A stretch of DNA of 64,000 nt, from contig NC_079974.1 in the NCBI RefSeq assembly GCF_029852145.1, forward strand, positions 992,001 to 1,056,000, read 5' to 3'. Position numbers and translations under genes: made by a program. The notes beneath the pieces were generated by a model that was not told where the DNA came from, did no database searches, and saw nothing but the letters and a program-made list of their open reading frames with translations. This stretch comes from Microplitis mediator (lineage: Eukaryota > Arthropoda > Insecta > Hymenoptera > Braconidae). Positions within the stretch are counted from its first letter, which is position 1. The number at the start of each line of letters is the position of its first letter. Of this stretch, positions 22,665 to 33,791 are shown piece after piece.

Positions 22665-25600
22665 TTAAAAATAACACCACTTGCCGAGGACAGCATCTTT
22701 GATGGCAGCGATGTATTGTGCAGGGACCCAATATATCCAATATCTCGATGCTTCTGTTGTACCTAATTGTATTCCCTGAAAACAATAAATATTTTTATTG
22801 GGTAAAAAAAAGGCCGGCATTCAAAATGGAAGTAGATTTCTTATGATTAATTTATTCGTTCTCGCTTTGAGATACGATTGAATTAAAAAGAAATTTTTTT
22901 TCAACATTTTTTCGATATTTTGAAGTCAAAAACTTGATCATTCAAAAATATGATAAATGAAGCGAAATTAGTTATAACTTTTTGAATTTAGATGGTGAGA
23001 TTTGAAAAGTGTTACGCGGGAATAAATTCTATTGAAGCAGTCTCACATTTTCAAGGATAATTAGGAGAACAAAAGCAACAACTAAATTTCAATAAATAAA
23101 TAGGTAATTTCTGTTTCAGAAAAGGCCATTATATGAGTACAGTAGTAACAATTAAAGCACGGATGATAAACTACGACGAGAAAAAAATGTATGTAAAAAG
23201 AAAATTTTTGATTTAAGTATTTTAGTTACTTAAATAATGCCGAGCAATTATTTTTTTTAATTGTAATTATGCAGTACAGAAGCACAAGTCGGTCCACAGC
23301 CGCATGAAAAAGAGGAGGGAATAGAAAAGGTGGCAATTGCGATTAAAGGGAAAAAAAAGTGTAAAAGGCAGACAAGGCTATACACTAGGGTGGCGCAAAA
23401 AAACCGACTATTTTTTTTTTTTCGATCTCGCATGAAAATTTGTTGGTTTACGATGTTTTGAGAAGCCTCTCCAAAAATCAGGTCGATAAAAAATTTTCAA
23501 GAGGTCGCTCACGAATTTTGAAAATATCAAAAATAATCGAAATTCGGATTTTTATTTCTAAATTTTTTTTCTTTCTCGTGGCAGCAATATTTTATATCTG
23601 TAAAATTATGACTATGCTGAAAATTTCAGCCCAAAATTTGAATATTTAAACCTCGCTCAAGAATTTTGAATGTTTCCGAGTGCTGTCTTTTGGAAGTTTT
23701 TGAGCGACCCTTAAATATTAATAACAAAGCTTCTCGATTTTTTCACCATCAATTTGCATGACAATGAATGAAAATATAACCCGAGAAATAGAAATAATAA
23801 GTTTTTTTTATACTTTTTTATTTTTTAATTCAATTTTTAGGTTTTTTCGCTTATTCAAAACTTACAAAATTTTATTGTTGAAGACTGTCCTGTATATTTT
23901 TGGTTATGCAAAAGTTATATTTAAGTGAAATGACAATAATTGAGTTATAAAAAAATATAAAAACTAATTCAAACTAGTAGTTAAATATTATCAGTTAATA
24001 TTCAAAATTCTTGAGCGCCGTTTAAATATTTAAGTTTTGGGCTGAAATTTTCAGCATAGTCATGATTTTACAAATATAAACTGTTGCTGCCACGAGAAAG
24101 AAAAAAAATTAGAAATAAAAATCCGAATTTCAATCATGCGAGATCGAAAAAAAAAAAATCGTCGGTTTTTTTGCGCCATCCTACTATACACTTAACAATA
24201 GTAGTAAAAAAAATTAAATCAGGCATGCCTTTTTTTATCTAACGTCAGATTAGTTTCGAACTTTAACAAACATTTTTTTTATAAATAAATAATTTTAACC
24301 TCCCTGAGATTTGAAACTAGACCGATCGCGCGAAACATGAGGCTCAGCCACGGCGGCTTATTGGAAATCTTGTTTTTAATAAACTCTGATTATTCATTGA
24401 TGTTTGTCATCTTAAATATTAATTTACACAACTAAATAATAAAATTTGAATATTTAATAGTTTATAGAAGTAGCTCTCGAAAAAATTAATATATTTTATA
24501 TTTTTATCAATACCGATGAGAAATTTCATTTCGTTATAAAATCAAATTTTTTTCTTAGTGTAAGAATTTTTTTCTAATTTTTAATTAAATCTTTCTTCAA
24601 GTCCTTTTTTTATTTCAACCGAATAAATATTTTATCGGAGTTTTTAATTGTAATAAATTTGAGAAGGTATCAACTGAACTGTCGAAATATTTGCTTGCCA
24701 AGTAATTGATACTTCTAGAAATTTATTACTAAAGTGAAGCAAAAGTTTTCTTAAAATCAGTACTATCAATTTAATTTTTTTAAAAATGACTTATTTTGAG
24801 TATGTATTAGGGCTGTACGTCTAAACCGGCTTAACCGGTTAAAAAAGTTAACCAGGTTAATTAGCTGATTAGCTGGTCAGCTTAGCTAATTTAACCGGTT
24901 AACTTCATTAGCTTGGCTAAGCAGCCAAAGGCTTAACCGGTTAACTCAAATTAGCTAGGCTAATTAGCTGAGGGTTTAACCGGTTAAATGGTTAATTTTT
25001 TTTTTTTTTCATCTATTCGCTACTTTATCTTAGAAAATGTATAGAAAATATCATATTTACTTAATTATAGACCGAAAAAGCGATAACAAAAAATTTGTAC
25101 TATTAGGTAAAGAAAAATTCATTTTAATTTTTAAAATTATTTAATCAAAAATATATATCGCGTTACTGATGCCAAAAGGGCGTATAAAAAAATCTTTTTT
25201 TCTGATCAACTTGGGAACATTTTTTTCATTTAATTTAATGTTTTTTTCCAATTGATCGAGTTGTAAAGTCATTTATTTTACTGTTCTCTCGATTTTTTTT
25301 CGCTAAGAATTAATAATAATTGAAAAGAAAAAAAATGATACGCCCTTTTGGTTTTCAAATTTTTTTTTCGTTTTTTTCTAGATAGTTGTTTGTTGTAACA
25401 TTCCCAAGTTTATCCGAAAAAAGATTTTTTAATGCGCCTTTTTGGTTTTACAGAGCCAAAAAGGCGTATATTTTGAGATACGCGTTTTTGGCATAAGTAA
25501 CGCGATATATTTTCAAGTAAATAATTTGAAAAATTGTAGAGAATTTTCTTTGAACTAATAGTATAAATTTTTTGTTATAGCTTTTTCGGTCTAAAATTAA

Positions 25601-28600
25601 ATAAATATGATATTTCCAAGACATTTTCTAAAATAAAGTAGCGAATAGATGAAAAAAAAAAAATTAACCATTTAACCGGTTAAACCCTCAGCTAATTAGC
25701 CTAGCTAATTTGAGTTAACCGGTTAAGCCTTTGGCTACTTAGCCAAGCTAATGAAGTTAACTGGTTAAATTAGCTAAGCTGACCAGCTAATCAGCTAATT
25801 AACCTGGTTAACTTTTTTAACCGGTTAAGCCGGTTTAGATGTACAGCCCAAGTATGTATGGAAACGAAAAAATTATTACTTAAATTTAATTTTTTTTATT
25901 TCAGTGTAATGAGATTCAACTATTATGTATTAATCAAAAGTCATTAAACGCTAAAGCGAAAAAAAATTTTTCCTACTTGCTAAAATATTTTGAAATTCAT
26001 CGAAATATTAAAAAAAATTATCAAAAGAATGAGTAATGACAGCACAAATCAAAGCTAATTGAATGATCTTTAAGATGCAATCACCCGAAATATATTATTT
26101 ATTTGAGTTCAGAAGTTATTTGATGATAAATCAACAAAAATCAACTTTTTCGAAAAATCAAAAAATTTCAAACGGTCATAACTTCTAAATTTTCTGGAAG
26201 ATTGAGCTCATTTTCAAACTGAACCGAATTCGTTAACTAAAGAATAACTATACGAAGTTTCATCAAAACCGGTGTAGAATTGTGGTCGCTATCCTAGTCG
26301 ACTAGCCGAGACAGGAAATGATAAAATTTTTGTCAAGTCACTTCATGAAGACAAATACAATAGTTAGATCTCTATGTAATCTACTAAGAAGTATCTATTG
26401 TAAAGAAAACCGATACTAACCATAATGTGATATTCTGGAAATTCGGGAATCGGCTCACTATGAATATTTTTAATTGAATTCATTGATATTTTGTCAGTTC
26501 TCTCCTTAGTCCCGATCCATAATTGATCTTGTTCTAGCTTAAATGTTAATCTAACTTTACCACCTGATTTATTAAGCATTCCTGATAATGGAAATTCCGG
26601 AAGGGGATCCTGAAATCAGATACGTCATAAGCAAAAAAATACTAGGATATGAGTGCTAGTGATGAATAGGGACAAGATTTTCGCTTTGATTTAGAAATGA
26701 ATAGTTCAAATGTTTGATATTACGGCGAAAATATTGGTCTTATCAGAAAAGTTTTGAAACAAAAGTTGTAGGAAATTTAATTTTCTAAAAAAAATGTCTC
26801 TTTAGATTTTTTTATACGGCCAATATTTTCATCGTAATTCAAAAATTTAAATCTATAATGAATAATTCAAATTTTTGATCATTATGAAAATTTTAATTTT
26901 AAAATTACGGCTTTTTTTTTAGTCTTAAGAAAAAATTATAAGGGACATTTTTTTTATAAAATTAAATTCTGAACAACTTTTACTTAAAAAATTTTTTTAT
27001 ACGGCCAATATTTTCACCGTAATTCATAAATTAAGATCCATGATGAATAATTCAAATTTTTGATCATTATAAAAATTTTAACTTTGAAATTAAGGCCTTC
27101 TTTTTAGCCCTAAGAAAAAATTATAAGAGACATTTTTTTTCGAAAATTAAATTTCCTACAACTTTTGCTTAAAAAATTTTTTTATACGACCAATATTTCT
27201 GCCGTAATATAAAAAATTTTACAACATTATTTATTATTGGTTGATTTTAAATTAAAGCAAAAATCTCGGGCCTAGTGATGATTGATGGTAGCAAACCTGG
27301 ACATTTATAATTCCTGGCATAGCATCTTCAGGTACCCCCTTATCCAAAATTTTCCTGTGGATTTTTTGTTGTGTCAAAGGTTCCTTACTTGAAGCTGCCG
27401 CAGCTTCGTCTTGTACTTCTTGTTTATTTGGAACAGAAACTGATAATACATCGTCTAATTTTGATCCGACAATCATTACTTTGGCCCCTGCAAAATAAAA
27501 ATTAAAATACAAATTATTTTTTAGTGCTTCTGGTAAATATCCTAGTGTCAGTCTTAAGCAAGTTCCTTGACGTATGTCCTTCAGCAAGTTTCTTATGGAA
27601 GATTTAAACAAGACGAAGATGTATTTCTTAAGTATAATTGCTGCAGATTTTATCAACTCTTGCTTAAGATTCTTCTTAAAGACTTACGGAAATATGTAGA
27701 AACAGTCTGCAGCAATTCTTAAGAAATATACGTACTAGAAAACGATGATAAGTCAAAGTTGCTGCAGAATTGCTCAAGATATCGGGTTTCTTATTTTCCG
27801 AGTCACTCATAGCTCAAACGCAATACCTGAAGCGAACCCAGTGGCCCTCATTTATATTTTTAAGAGAATAAAGAAAATTTTGTTCCCGCCATATCTATTA
27901 GGGTGGGCTGAAAATACGCTTTTTTTGAATTTTCATTATTAATACCAAAAATATTTTTCTTTGTACAAAAAAAAAATGTTTCAGAAAACAAAAAAAATTT
28001 TAGGTCGATATCTTTGGCTCGCCAAATCCCGTTAAAGTGAGAAGTTGTTTAAAAATTTTTTTCCAACACATTTTGATCGGAAATTTAATTCTCTACAAAA
28101 AAGGTCCTATAATAAAATTACGTAAAGTTGATAGTTACTGAGATAATTGCAATTTTGTTCTAAAAAATATAAATTTTCAAGATATTATCACTTTTTCAGG
28201 GTAAAATATCGCGTGCTTAAAGGTAAAAGGGCTTATAACAATTTATGCGCCCTTTTACCTTTGCAAAGGTAAAAGGGCGCATACTTTTTTTTTTTATTGC
28301 CAATCGAGTAGTAGACACATTCTACGCTTAAAATTGAAAAAAAAAAAATTGAAAGGTAAAAGGGCGTATGTCTTTAATTATACGCCCTTTTACTTTTAAG
28401 AATTCGAAATTTTGGTGATCTAAAGGTAAAAGGGCGTATCCTGTTTTTTCGATTTAGTATAAGTTATAGGTCAGAGTAAGACAAAAAAATGCCACTCCAA
28501 TCAAAATTACCACTCCACAATTTAATTTATAAGAACAAATATTTATTCAAGTGAAAAAACGAATGAAAAATGAAGAAAAAATAAATTCATCAGGGTATTG

Positions 28601-31600
28601 GTCCTATGCCATCGCCATCGTCAGGATCATCTGTACCTAAGATTATAAAAAAAAAGATTTTTTATTTTTTTTTTAGAACATAACTTGATAATAATAAAAA
28701 AATTTATAAACTATTATCATCGCTGAAAATTGGACTTTGATAATACCGATGAAAAAAAAAAAAAAAAAAAAAAAAAAACAGAAAATAGAAATGAAACCTT
28801 GATTGAAAAATGAAGAAATGCACCTTTGAAAAATTAAAAAATCTAAAAGTACATTTTATTAATTTGGTTAAATCAATTTTCACTGCACTCATAGAATTTA
28901 AAATTTTTTAAATGCATTTTTTTCATTCTCGAATTATACATTTTTTTACATCAATTGTTGAATTAAAAAAAATATAACAAACTTAAGATTCGATCAAAAT
29001 TAAATAAAGAAATTTGGTTTTTTACTTAAATAAATATTTGTTCAGATAAATTAAGTAATGGAGTGATAATTTTTATTACCCTTGCAATTTTTTCTCTTAC
29101 TCTGACCTATAATTGATAACAACCGAAAAAACAGGATACGGCCTTATGACTTTAAAAAAATTTTTTCTTAAAACCAAAAGGGCGTATAATAAAAAAATTT
29201 TTTTTTTTGTTTTTTCCATAGATTTTAATGTTTCCTACATTTTTACATTGATTGGATCGAAAAAATTTTTTTTTATACGCCCTTTTGGTTCTAGTAACGC
29301 GTTATTTAACATTTGGTATAAAAAATACGATTTTTTTTTATGCGCCCTTTTACCTTTAAGTAGTACTTTTCTTAAAGGTGAAAGGGCGTATGTCTTGAGA
29401 TACGCCCTTTCACCTTTAGGATACCAACTTTTTTTTTTTCACAGATTTTTACGTTTCAGACAATTTCAAACCGAATGGCAAAAAAAAATTTTTTTATACG
29501 CCCTTTTACCACAAATCCCTATTAACCCTTAGCTATAAGCCCTTTTACCTTTAAGCACGCGATATAAATTTTATCATATAAATTTCATGGAAAATCAAAT
29601 TTCTTACAAAATTGGTCTTCTGGTAAAAACTTGAAATTTATAGTTATTCAGAAACTGACAGTTTTATGTTTAGATAGTCACATTTCTCGTTATTTGGTGG
29701 TTTTCACCAAGAATTGCTGTTATTTTCGTAACTATCAACTTTGAATAAACTTTGATTAGGTCTGTTTTGTAGAAAATTGAATTTCCTACGAAATTTTTAT
29801 GATAAAATTAATTTTTTACCCTGAAAAAGTAATAATATCTCGAAAAATTTCATTTTTTAGAGCAAAATTGCAATTATCTGAGTAACTATCAACATTACGT
29901 AATTTTATTATAAGACTTTTTTTGTAGAGAATTAAATTTCCGATCAAAATGTGTTGGAAAAAAAATTTTAAACAACTTCTAACTTTAGCGGGATTTAGCG
30001 AGCCCAAGATATCGACCTAAAATTTTTTTTGATTTCCGAAAATTTTTTTTTTGTACGAGGAAAAATATTTTTGGTATTAATAATGAAAATTAAAAAAAGC
30101 GGATTTTCGGCCTACCCTAATATCTATACAATAGAATTAGTTAATGTTATTTAAATTGATATCATTAGATAGGTCTTGACTTAAATTTGTGCCTTTTCAT
30201 ACTTTAAACTCTTTTTAATTGCCAAGTATTAAGATAAATAGATTTATCTATACCATTCTAATTACATTTAAATTACGCGAGAAAAAAGACGATCGTATTT
30301 ATTTTCTTTAAATAAATTAATTCTTTAATTATTCTGTCACTAAATATGACTGAATGCCACTGAATATATAGTTATATTATTTATATCGCGTTACTTATTC
30401 CAAAATGACAGATTTTTATGCTCCCTTTTGGTTTTAGGAAAATTTTAAAAGCCAAAAAAGTGTGCATAGAAAAAAAAAGGATTCATTGAGACAAAAAATG
30501 TTTACTCGCCTAAAGAAAATTTTAACTTACCCCAATAAATTTTTTGCATTGTGAATTGAAAACAAAAATTTATTTAGAACTAGAAAAAATTACTTGGTGC
30601 AAGGAAAATTTTTTCTCGCCCCAAGACAATTTTTGTATTTAATTGATAATGCATAAAATTTAATGATACTGGAATTAGCAGACATTTAAAAATTTTTTAA
30701 TTTTCGTATTTCAACAAATAAATTTCAAAAAAATACAATAAAAAAATGCACATGTAGAAAATTTAAAAAACCACAGATGCAATTTTGTCAAATATTTTTT
30801 TTTTTATGTTTTATCGTCTAAAAAAAAATCCAAAAATTATTAGACGTCTGCTAACTTCAGTATCATTAAAATTTTGCTGCGGCAAAAAATCTTTTTTTTC
30901 TGCGTATTTTATAAATTTAGTTGTGATATTTGGGCAGTCACGTAGTGGCTGCAAGTTCTTCGTTTAAATTTAAAGAGCTACAAATTAATGTTGTTATCTC
31001 TCGATAAAATTATATCGAACATTAAGTGGAGCTACTGAATTTACTATACTAATGCTGAATAGACGGATCACAAAGTAACGGTTGCCATGTCCAGGTATCT
31101 TAAGCAATTATGCAGCAAATCTGAGCGAATGCATCTTAAAGTATGTCGTCTTTAGCAAATTACTACAGATTTACTTAACGTATCTTACGGGTGTCTTGTC
31201 TCAGACTAGTCCAAGACTGATGATGCAGACTTGCTGAAGACTGAAGGTAGATTTACGTAAGACTTTCTTAAGAATACTACTAGAGTTCTTATAAAATAGG
31301 ATCTTACCATTCGTAACTCCTAGACTGCGAAGAGTATCTTGATCTTTGGCTAGACCTTTGATCATAACTTTTTGCATTTCCTTTGGTACTGATATTATAT
31401 TTTGTAAGTGAGTTTTTAAATCAATTACTAACCCATCCAGTGGGAAGGTGACATCGATTTTCTTTTTATTATAAATAACTTTAAATTCTATATTTTCAGT
31501 AACTTTATTGGGTTCTTCGCTGTCTAGGTCCTTGTCTATGTCACCCTTATTTTTGGGTAAATCTTCACTTGGTGGTTTTTCATTGTTTTCTACGTTAGTG

Positions 31601-31946
31601 TTTGGTGCCTCATTTAATTTAACTTCAGAACACGTTGAATTGCCACAATGATTTTCATGACAGTCAGCTTTTTCTGTGTCTAAAAAAAATTATTATTTGG
31701 ATTAAAAAAATTTATCTTTTGAAAAATGATTATCATCGTTGCTGTAAATAAAAACCCTGACTTGCATTACTTTTGAAAAAATATTTTGAATATTTCTGAT
31801 GATTTTTTATAGAAGTAATTTGTTATTAATTTTTTGGGTCAGTTTTAAAATTCAAATTAAAAAAAATTATCATCAATCATTAAAGTGTAAAAAATAAACA
31901 ATAATAAAATATATAAATAATAATATGCTTACGTACCAACGTCCAT
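22665..31946 (-). CDS. UBFD1: ubiquitin family domain-containing protein 1 (UBFD1), 5 exons
   Basis: Minus-strand exons are 31946-31937, 31679-31308, 27487-27297, 26609-26421 and 22775-22665; all phases agree and give about 290 residues (human UBFD1 about 309). After an acidic, low-complexity N-terminus, residues ~56-128 form a ubiquitin-like domain (FPLDGLVIDLKTHL, EMQKVMIKGL). The C-terminal half is the diagnostic UBFD1 region: PLSGMLNKSGGKVRLTFKL, LWIGTKERT and the terminal ASRYWIYWVPAQY ending in GKWCYF. Human UBFD1 is a poorly understood polyubiquitin-associated protein linked to NF-kB. Exon 1 is only 10 nt: the GTACGT donor, not the stronger-looking GTAAGC four bases on, keeps the reading frame. 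A poly(A) signal lies about 45 bp past the stop. Introns 2-4 are full of transposons. Confidence 0.95.
23386..24183. mobile_element. hAT-like element, TAGGGTGGCGC TIRs, 8-bp TSD
   Basis: The TIRs TAGGGTGGCGCAAAAAAACC and inverted GCGCCATCCTA are flanked by CTATACAC at 23378-23385 and 24184-24191, a perfect 8-bp duplication. The interior is non-coding and palindromic in part (ATAGTCAT(G)ATTTTAC arms). Confidence 0.8.
24808..25851. mobile_element. hAT-like TTAACCGGTTAA element, copy 1, with nested hairpin
   Basis: The TIR starts TAGGGCTGTACGTCTAAACC and the long arms are full of TTAACCGGTTAA and TTAGCTAAGCTGACC words. GTATGTAT at 24800-24807 and 25852-25859 is the 8-bp TSD. A CCAAAAGGGCG hairpin (25157-25511) lies in its centre. 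Confidence 0.85.
25157..25511. mobile_element. CCAAAAGGGCG hairpin, copy 2
   Basis: ATATCGCGTTACTGATGCC... and its complement GGCATAAGTAACGCGATATA form the ends; inner GCCAAAAGGGCGTATA words mirror each other. The same hairpin sits at the corresponding position in the second hAT-like copy (49797-49989), so it was part of the element before it spread. Confidence 0.7.
26667..27274. mobile_element. AAAATATTGGTC element filling UBFD1 intron 3
   Basis: The TIR TAGGGACAAGATTTTCGC and the inverted GCAAAAATCTCGGGCCTA bound it. The flanks GTGATGAA and GTGATGAT match at 7 of 8 positions, hAT-like. The interior has units with ATATTGGTC(G/T)TAT and TCTCTTATAATTTTT that are tandemly amplified at 55523-57239. 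Confidence 0.7.
27500..27890. repeat. CTTAAG/CTGCAGCA-rich intron DNA
   Basis: Inverted words such as TCTGCAGCAATTCTTAAG and CTTAAG(T/C)ATAATTGCTGCAGA make a local foldback; similar wording recurs at 31080-31250. Probably a degraded element next to UBFD1 exon 3. Confidence 0.4.
28206..29566. mobile_element. GGTAAAAGGGCG hairpin element, copy 3 (nested level 2)
   Basis: Ends ATATCGCGTGCTTAAAGG and CCTTTAAGCACGCGATAT are inverted. It differs from the other copies by GGTAAAAGGGCG in place of GCCAAAAGGGCG on parts of the arms; both versions occur within the one element. Confidence 0.7.
28465..29111. mobile_element. TATAGGTCAGAGTAAGA element (nested level 3)
   Basis: TATAGGTCAGAGTAAGA at 28465-28481 and its complement near 29096-29111 delimit about 650 bp. 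The interrupted GTATCCTGTTTTTTCG arms of the surrounding hairpin resume on both sides, showing it inserted there. Confidence 0.65.
30389..30490. repeat. half copy of the CCAAAAGGGCG hairpin
   Basis: ATATCGCGTTACTTATTCC followed by degenerate GCTCCCTTTTGG and GCCAAAAAAGTG words; the matching right terminus is missing. Confidence 0.4.
30662..30867. mobile_element. ~204-bp GATCCTGAAGTTAGCAGAC MITE, copy 1
   Basis: Ends AATGATACTGGAATTAGCAG and GTCTGCTAACTTCAGTATCA. The flanks share TAAAATTT, a likely target duplication. Family interior: ATGCACATGTAGAAAATTTA then poly-T and TCCAAAAATTATTAGACG. Confidence 0.65.
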
Positions 31947-32071
31947 GATGAATAAAGTTTTGTTAAGTTTGGTTAGAATTAGACACCGTTAGAAACTACA
32001 GGTTTGCCGGCTGGAGACAAAAGACACAAATTTCCTAAAGGCACCAACTTTATAAAATTTCCCCCGAAAAT

Positions 32072-32275
32072 GTGGTCCTGAAGTTCGCAGACAATTAACA
32101 ATTTTTGAATTTTCTTTTCAACAGTTTAATTTAAAAAATAAATAAAAATAAAAATATGCGCATGTAGAAAATTAAAAAGACTATAGGTGCAATTTTTTCA
32201 AATATTTTTTTTTTATATTTTATCGTTTTTAAAAGAATTCAAAAATTTTTTGACGTCGGCTAACTTCAGTTTTAT
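32072..32275. mobile_element. ~204-bp GATCCTGAAGTTAGCAGAC MITE, copy 2
   Basis: GTGGTCCTGAAGTTCGCAG to CGGCTAACTTCAGTTTTAT, flanked by CCCGAAAAT at 32063-32071 and 32276-32284, a perfect 9-bp TSD. It lies 130 bp upstream of the UBFD1 start. Confidence 0.75.
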
Positions 32276-32467
32276 CCCGAAAATAGGGTTACTAAATTTA
32301 GTCTCTAGACAGGTGGCGGCTCGAGCTCTTTCTCTCACAGAAAACTTGTTCTGCGCATCTTTTTTGCGCATGCAGTTCAGCAAAGTATTTCAAATGAACT
32401 ACAGGTGCGTTAATGTTTTTTATTGTTTAAAAAATTGATTCGTAATCAAAAGTCATCAGTATGACGT

Positions 32468-32668
32468 ATGAGTGTGAGTGTAGCAGACATCAGACAAATT
32501 TAAAATTATAAATAGAGTAAATAATTTTAAAAAGTAGTATTTATAAAAAATGCACTCGTTAATTTCAAAATTTTTTTTAAGCGCATTTTTTAAAAATTTT
32601 ATTTTATTAATTATTTACTCTATTAATAATTTTAAATTTGTCTGATGTCTGCTACATTCATACTCATC
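32468..32668. mobile_element. ~200-bp foldback, TGTAGCAGACATCAGACAAA arms, copy 1
   Basis: TGTAGCAGACATCAGACAAA and its complement mirror each other around a poly-T/A centre; AAATTTAAAATTATAAAT continues the arms. Confidence 0.65.
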
Positions 32669-32697
32669 ATATATTTTTATTTTAATTATTTTTGCAC

Positions 32698-32900
32698 GAG
32701 TGTGAATGTAGCAGACATCAGACAAATTTAAAATTATAAATAAATTGAGTAAATAATTTAAAAAATAATATTTACAAAAAATGCACTTATGAATTTTTAA
32801 ATTTTTTAAATGCGCATTTTGTTTTAATTTTCAAAATTAATTATTTACTCTATTTATTAATAATTTTAAATTTGTCTGATGTCTGCTACATTCACGCTCA
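32698..32900. mobile_element. ~200-bp foldback, TGTAGCAGACATCAGACAAA arms, copy 2
   Basis: Same structure as 32468-32668, separated from it by only about 30 bp; the two differ by a few bases in the arms (an extra TTGA) and in the centre. Confidence 0.65.
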
Positions 32901-32942
32901 TTATTTTTGCGCAGATAAAATATTTAATGAATGGAATAAACA

Positions 32943-33134
32943 TGATCCTGAAGTTAGCAGACAATTGATAATTTTCGAATTTGTTTTTTTAACAATTTAA
33001 TTTAAAAAAAAAAAAAAACTAGAATATGCACATGTAGAAAATTTGAAAAAATTCAGGCAATTTTATTAAATATTTTTTTTTTTTAAATTTATCTTTAAAA
33101 AAATTCAAAAATTATTAGTCGTCAGCTAATTTTA
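32943..33134. mobile_element. ~204-bp GATCCTGAAGTTAGCAGAC MITE, copy 3
   Basis: Left end TGATCCTGAAGTTAGCAGAC is intact; the right end GTCAGCTAATTTTAATT is diverged and abuts the TTAA-flanked element at 33140. Confidence 0.6.
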
Positions 33135-33139
33135 ATTAA

Positions 33140-33787
33140 GGGCCAGTTTTTCAAACTGGGTTTATTTTTATTCCAGATATACCCGTGTTAAAAAAATTCT
33201 TTCCGAAAAGATTCCAAAAAAGTTCCGCATGTGGAACTTCTGAAAATGAGACAGATTAGAACTTTGAATGGAATTTTTTTGGAACGTTAGTAATTTTTGT
33301 GGTATAAAATAAGTTTTTATGAGCGAATTTAGAGTCAAAAAAGGAGGTTCTTGGAACTTTTTTGGACTTTTTGATGGACGTTTTTTTTCGTTCTATAAAA
33401 AATTCAAAAGTAATGATTTTTGAATACTATTTTGGCATATTTCTGGAACGTCTTTAATTTACACGAGATGCAAAAGTAGTGATTTTGGAATGTTTTGGAA
33501 TGCTTTTTTTAGTCCATAAAAAATTTAAAAGATTCTGGAACTTTTTTGGAATGTCTATATAAAATTCCAAAAAAGTTCCAAAAACGTCCTTTTTTAACTT
33601 TAAATTTGCTCATAAAAACTTTTTTTTTACCATCAAAATGACTAACGTTCCAAAAAAGTTCCATTCAAAGTTCTAATCTGTCTCATGTTAAGAAGTTCCA
33701 CATGCAGAACATTTTTGGAACGAATTTTTTTTACACGGGCTAGTACACTAGCAATTTTAATTTTAAGCCTGGATTGAAAAACTGGCC
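33140..33787. mobile_element. GGGCCAGTTTTTCAAAC foldback flanked by TTAA
   Basis: GGGCCAGTTTTTCAA and TTGAAAAACTGGCC are TIRs, with TTAA at 33136-33139 and 33788-33791. TTAA duplication is typical of piggyBac- or Kolobok-type elements. The interior is built of TGGAACTTTTTTGGAA words with a second inner TIR near ACACGGG/CCCGTGT. Confidence 0.7.
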
Positions 33788-33791
33788 TTAA

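Larger units (their letters stand above)
23180..25908. mobile_element. CACTGAGA-type element in UBFD1 intron 4, copy 2
   Basis: Split homologue of 9952-12222: 23180-23377, 24192-24799 and 25860-25908 carry the shared segments (TTTTAGTTACTTAAATAATG, GGCGGCTTATTGGAAAT, ACTAAAGTGAAGCAA). Two hAT-like elements interrupt it at positions different from the insertions in copy 1. Its outer ends are more degraded than those of copy 1. Confidence 0.55.
27899..30119. mobile_element. hAT-like 2.2 kb foldback element with two nested elements
   Basis: TAGGGTGGGCTGAAAATACG and its diverged complement at 30095-30119 are the ends; arms extend about 300 bp. ATATCTAT at 27891-27898 and 30120-30127 is a perfect 8-bp TSD. 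A GGTAAAAGGGCG hairpin element (28206-29566) lies inside, and a third element lies inside that (28465-29111). Confidence 0.8.

Noticed and set aside
22585..22785. 66-codon minus-strand frame at the UBFD1 3' end
   Set aside because: It is in the wrong frame. The frame encoding ASRYWIYWVPAQY and ending at 22665 matches the UBFD1 C-terminus.
29113..29532. 139-codon frame
   Set aside because: It is composed of GGTAAAAGGGCG hairpin arms and poly-T; no protein-like composition.
31933..31946. Use of the stronger GTAAGC donor for UBFD1 exon 1
   Set aside because: It shifts the frame and gives a stop in exon 2. The GTACGT donor at 31936 keeps the ubiquitin-like domain in frame.
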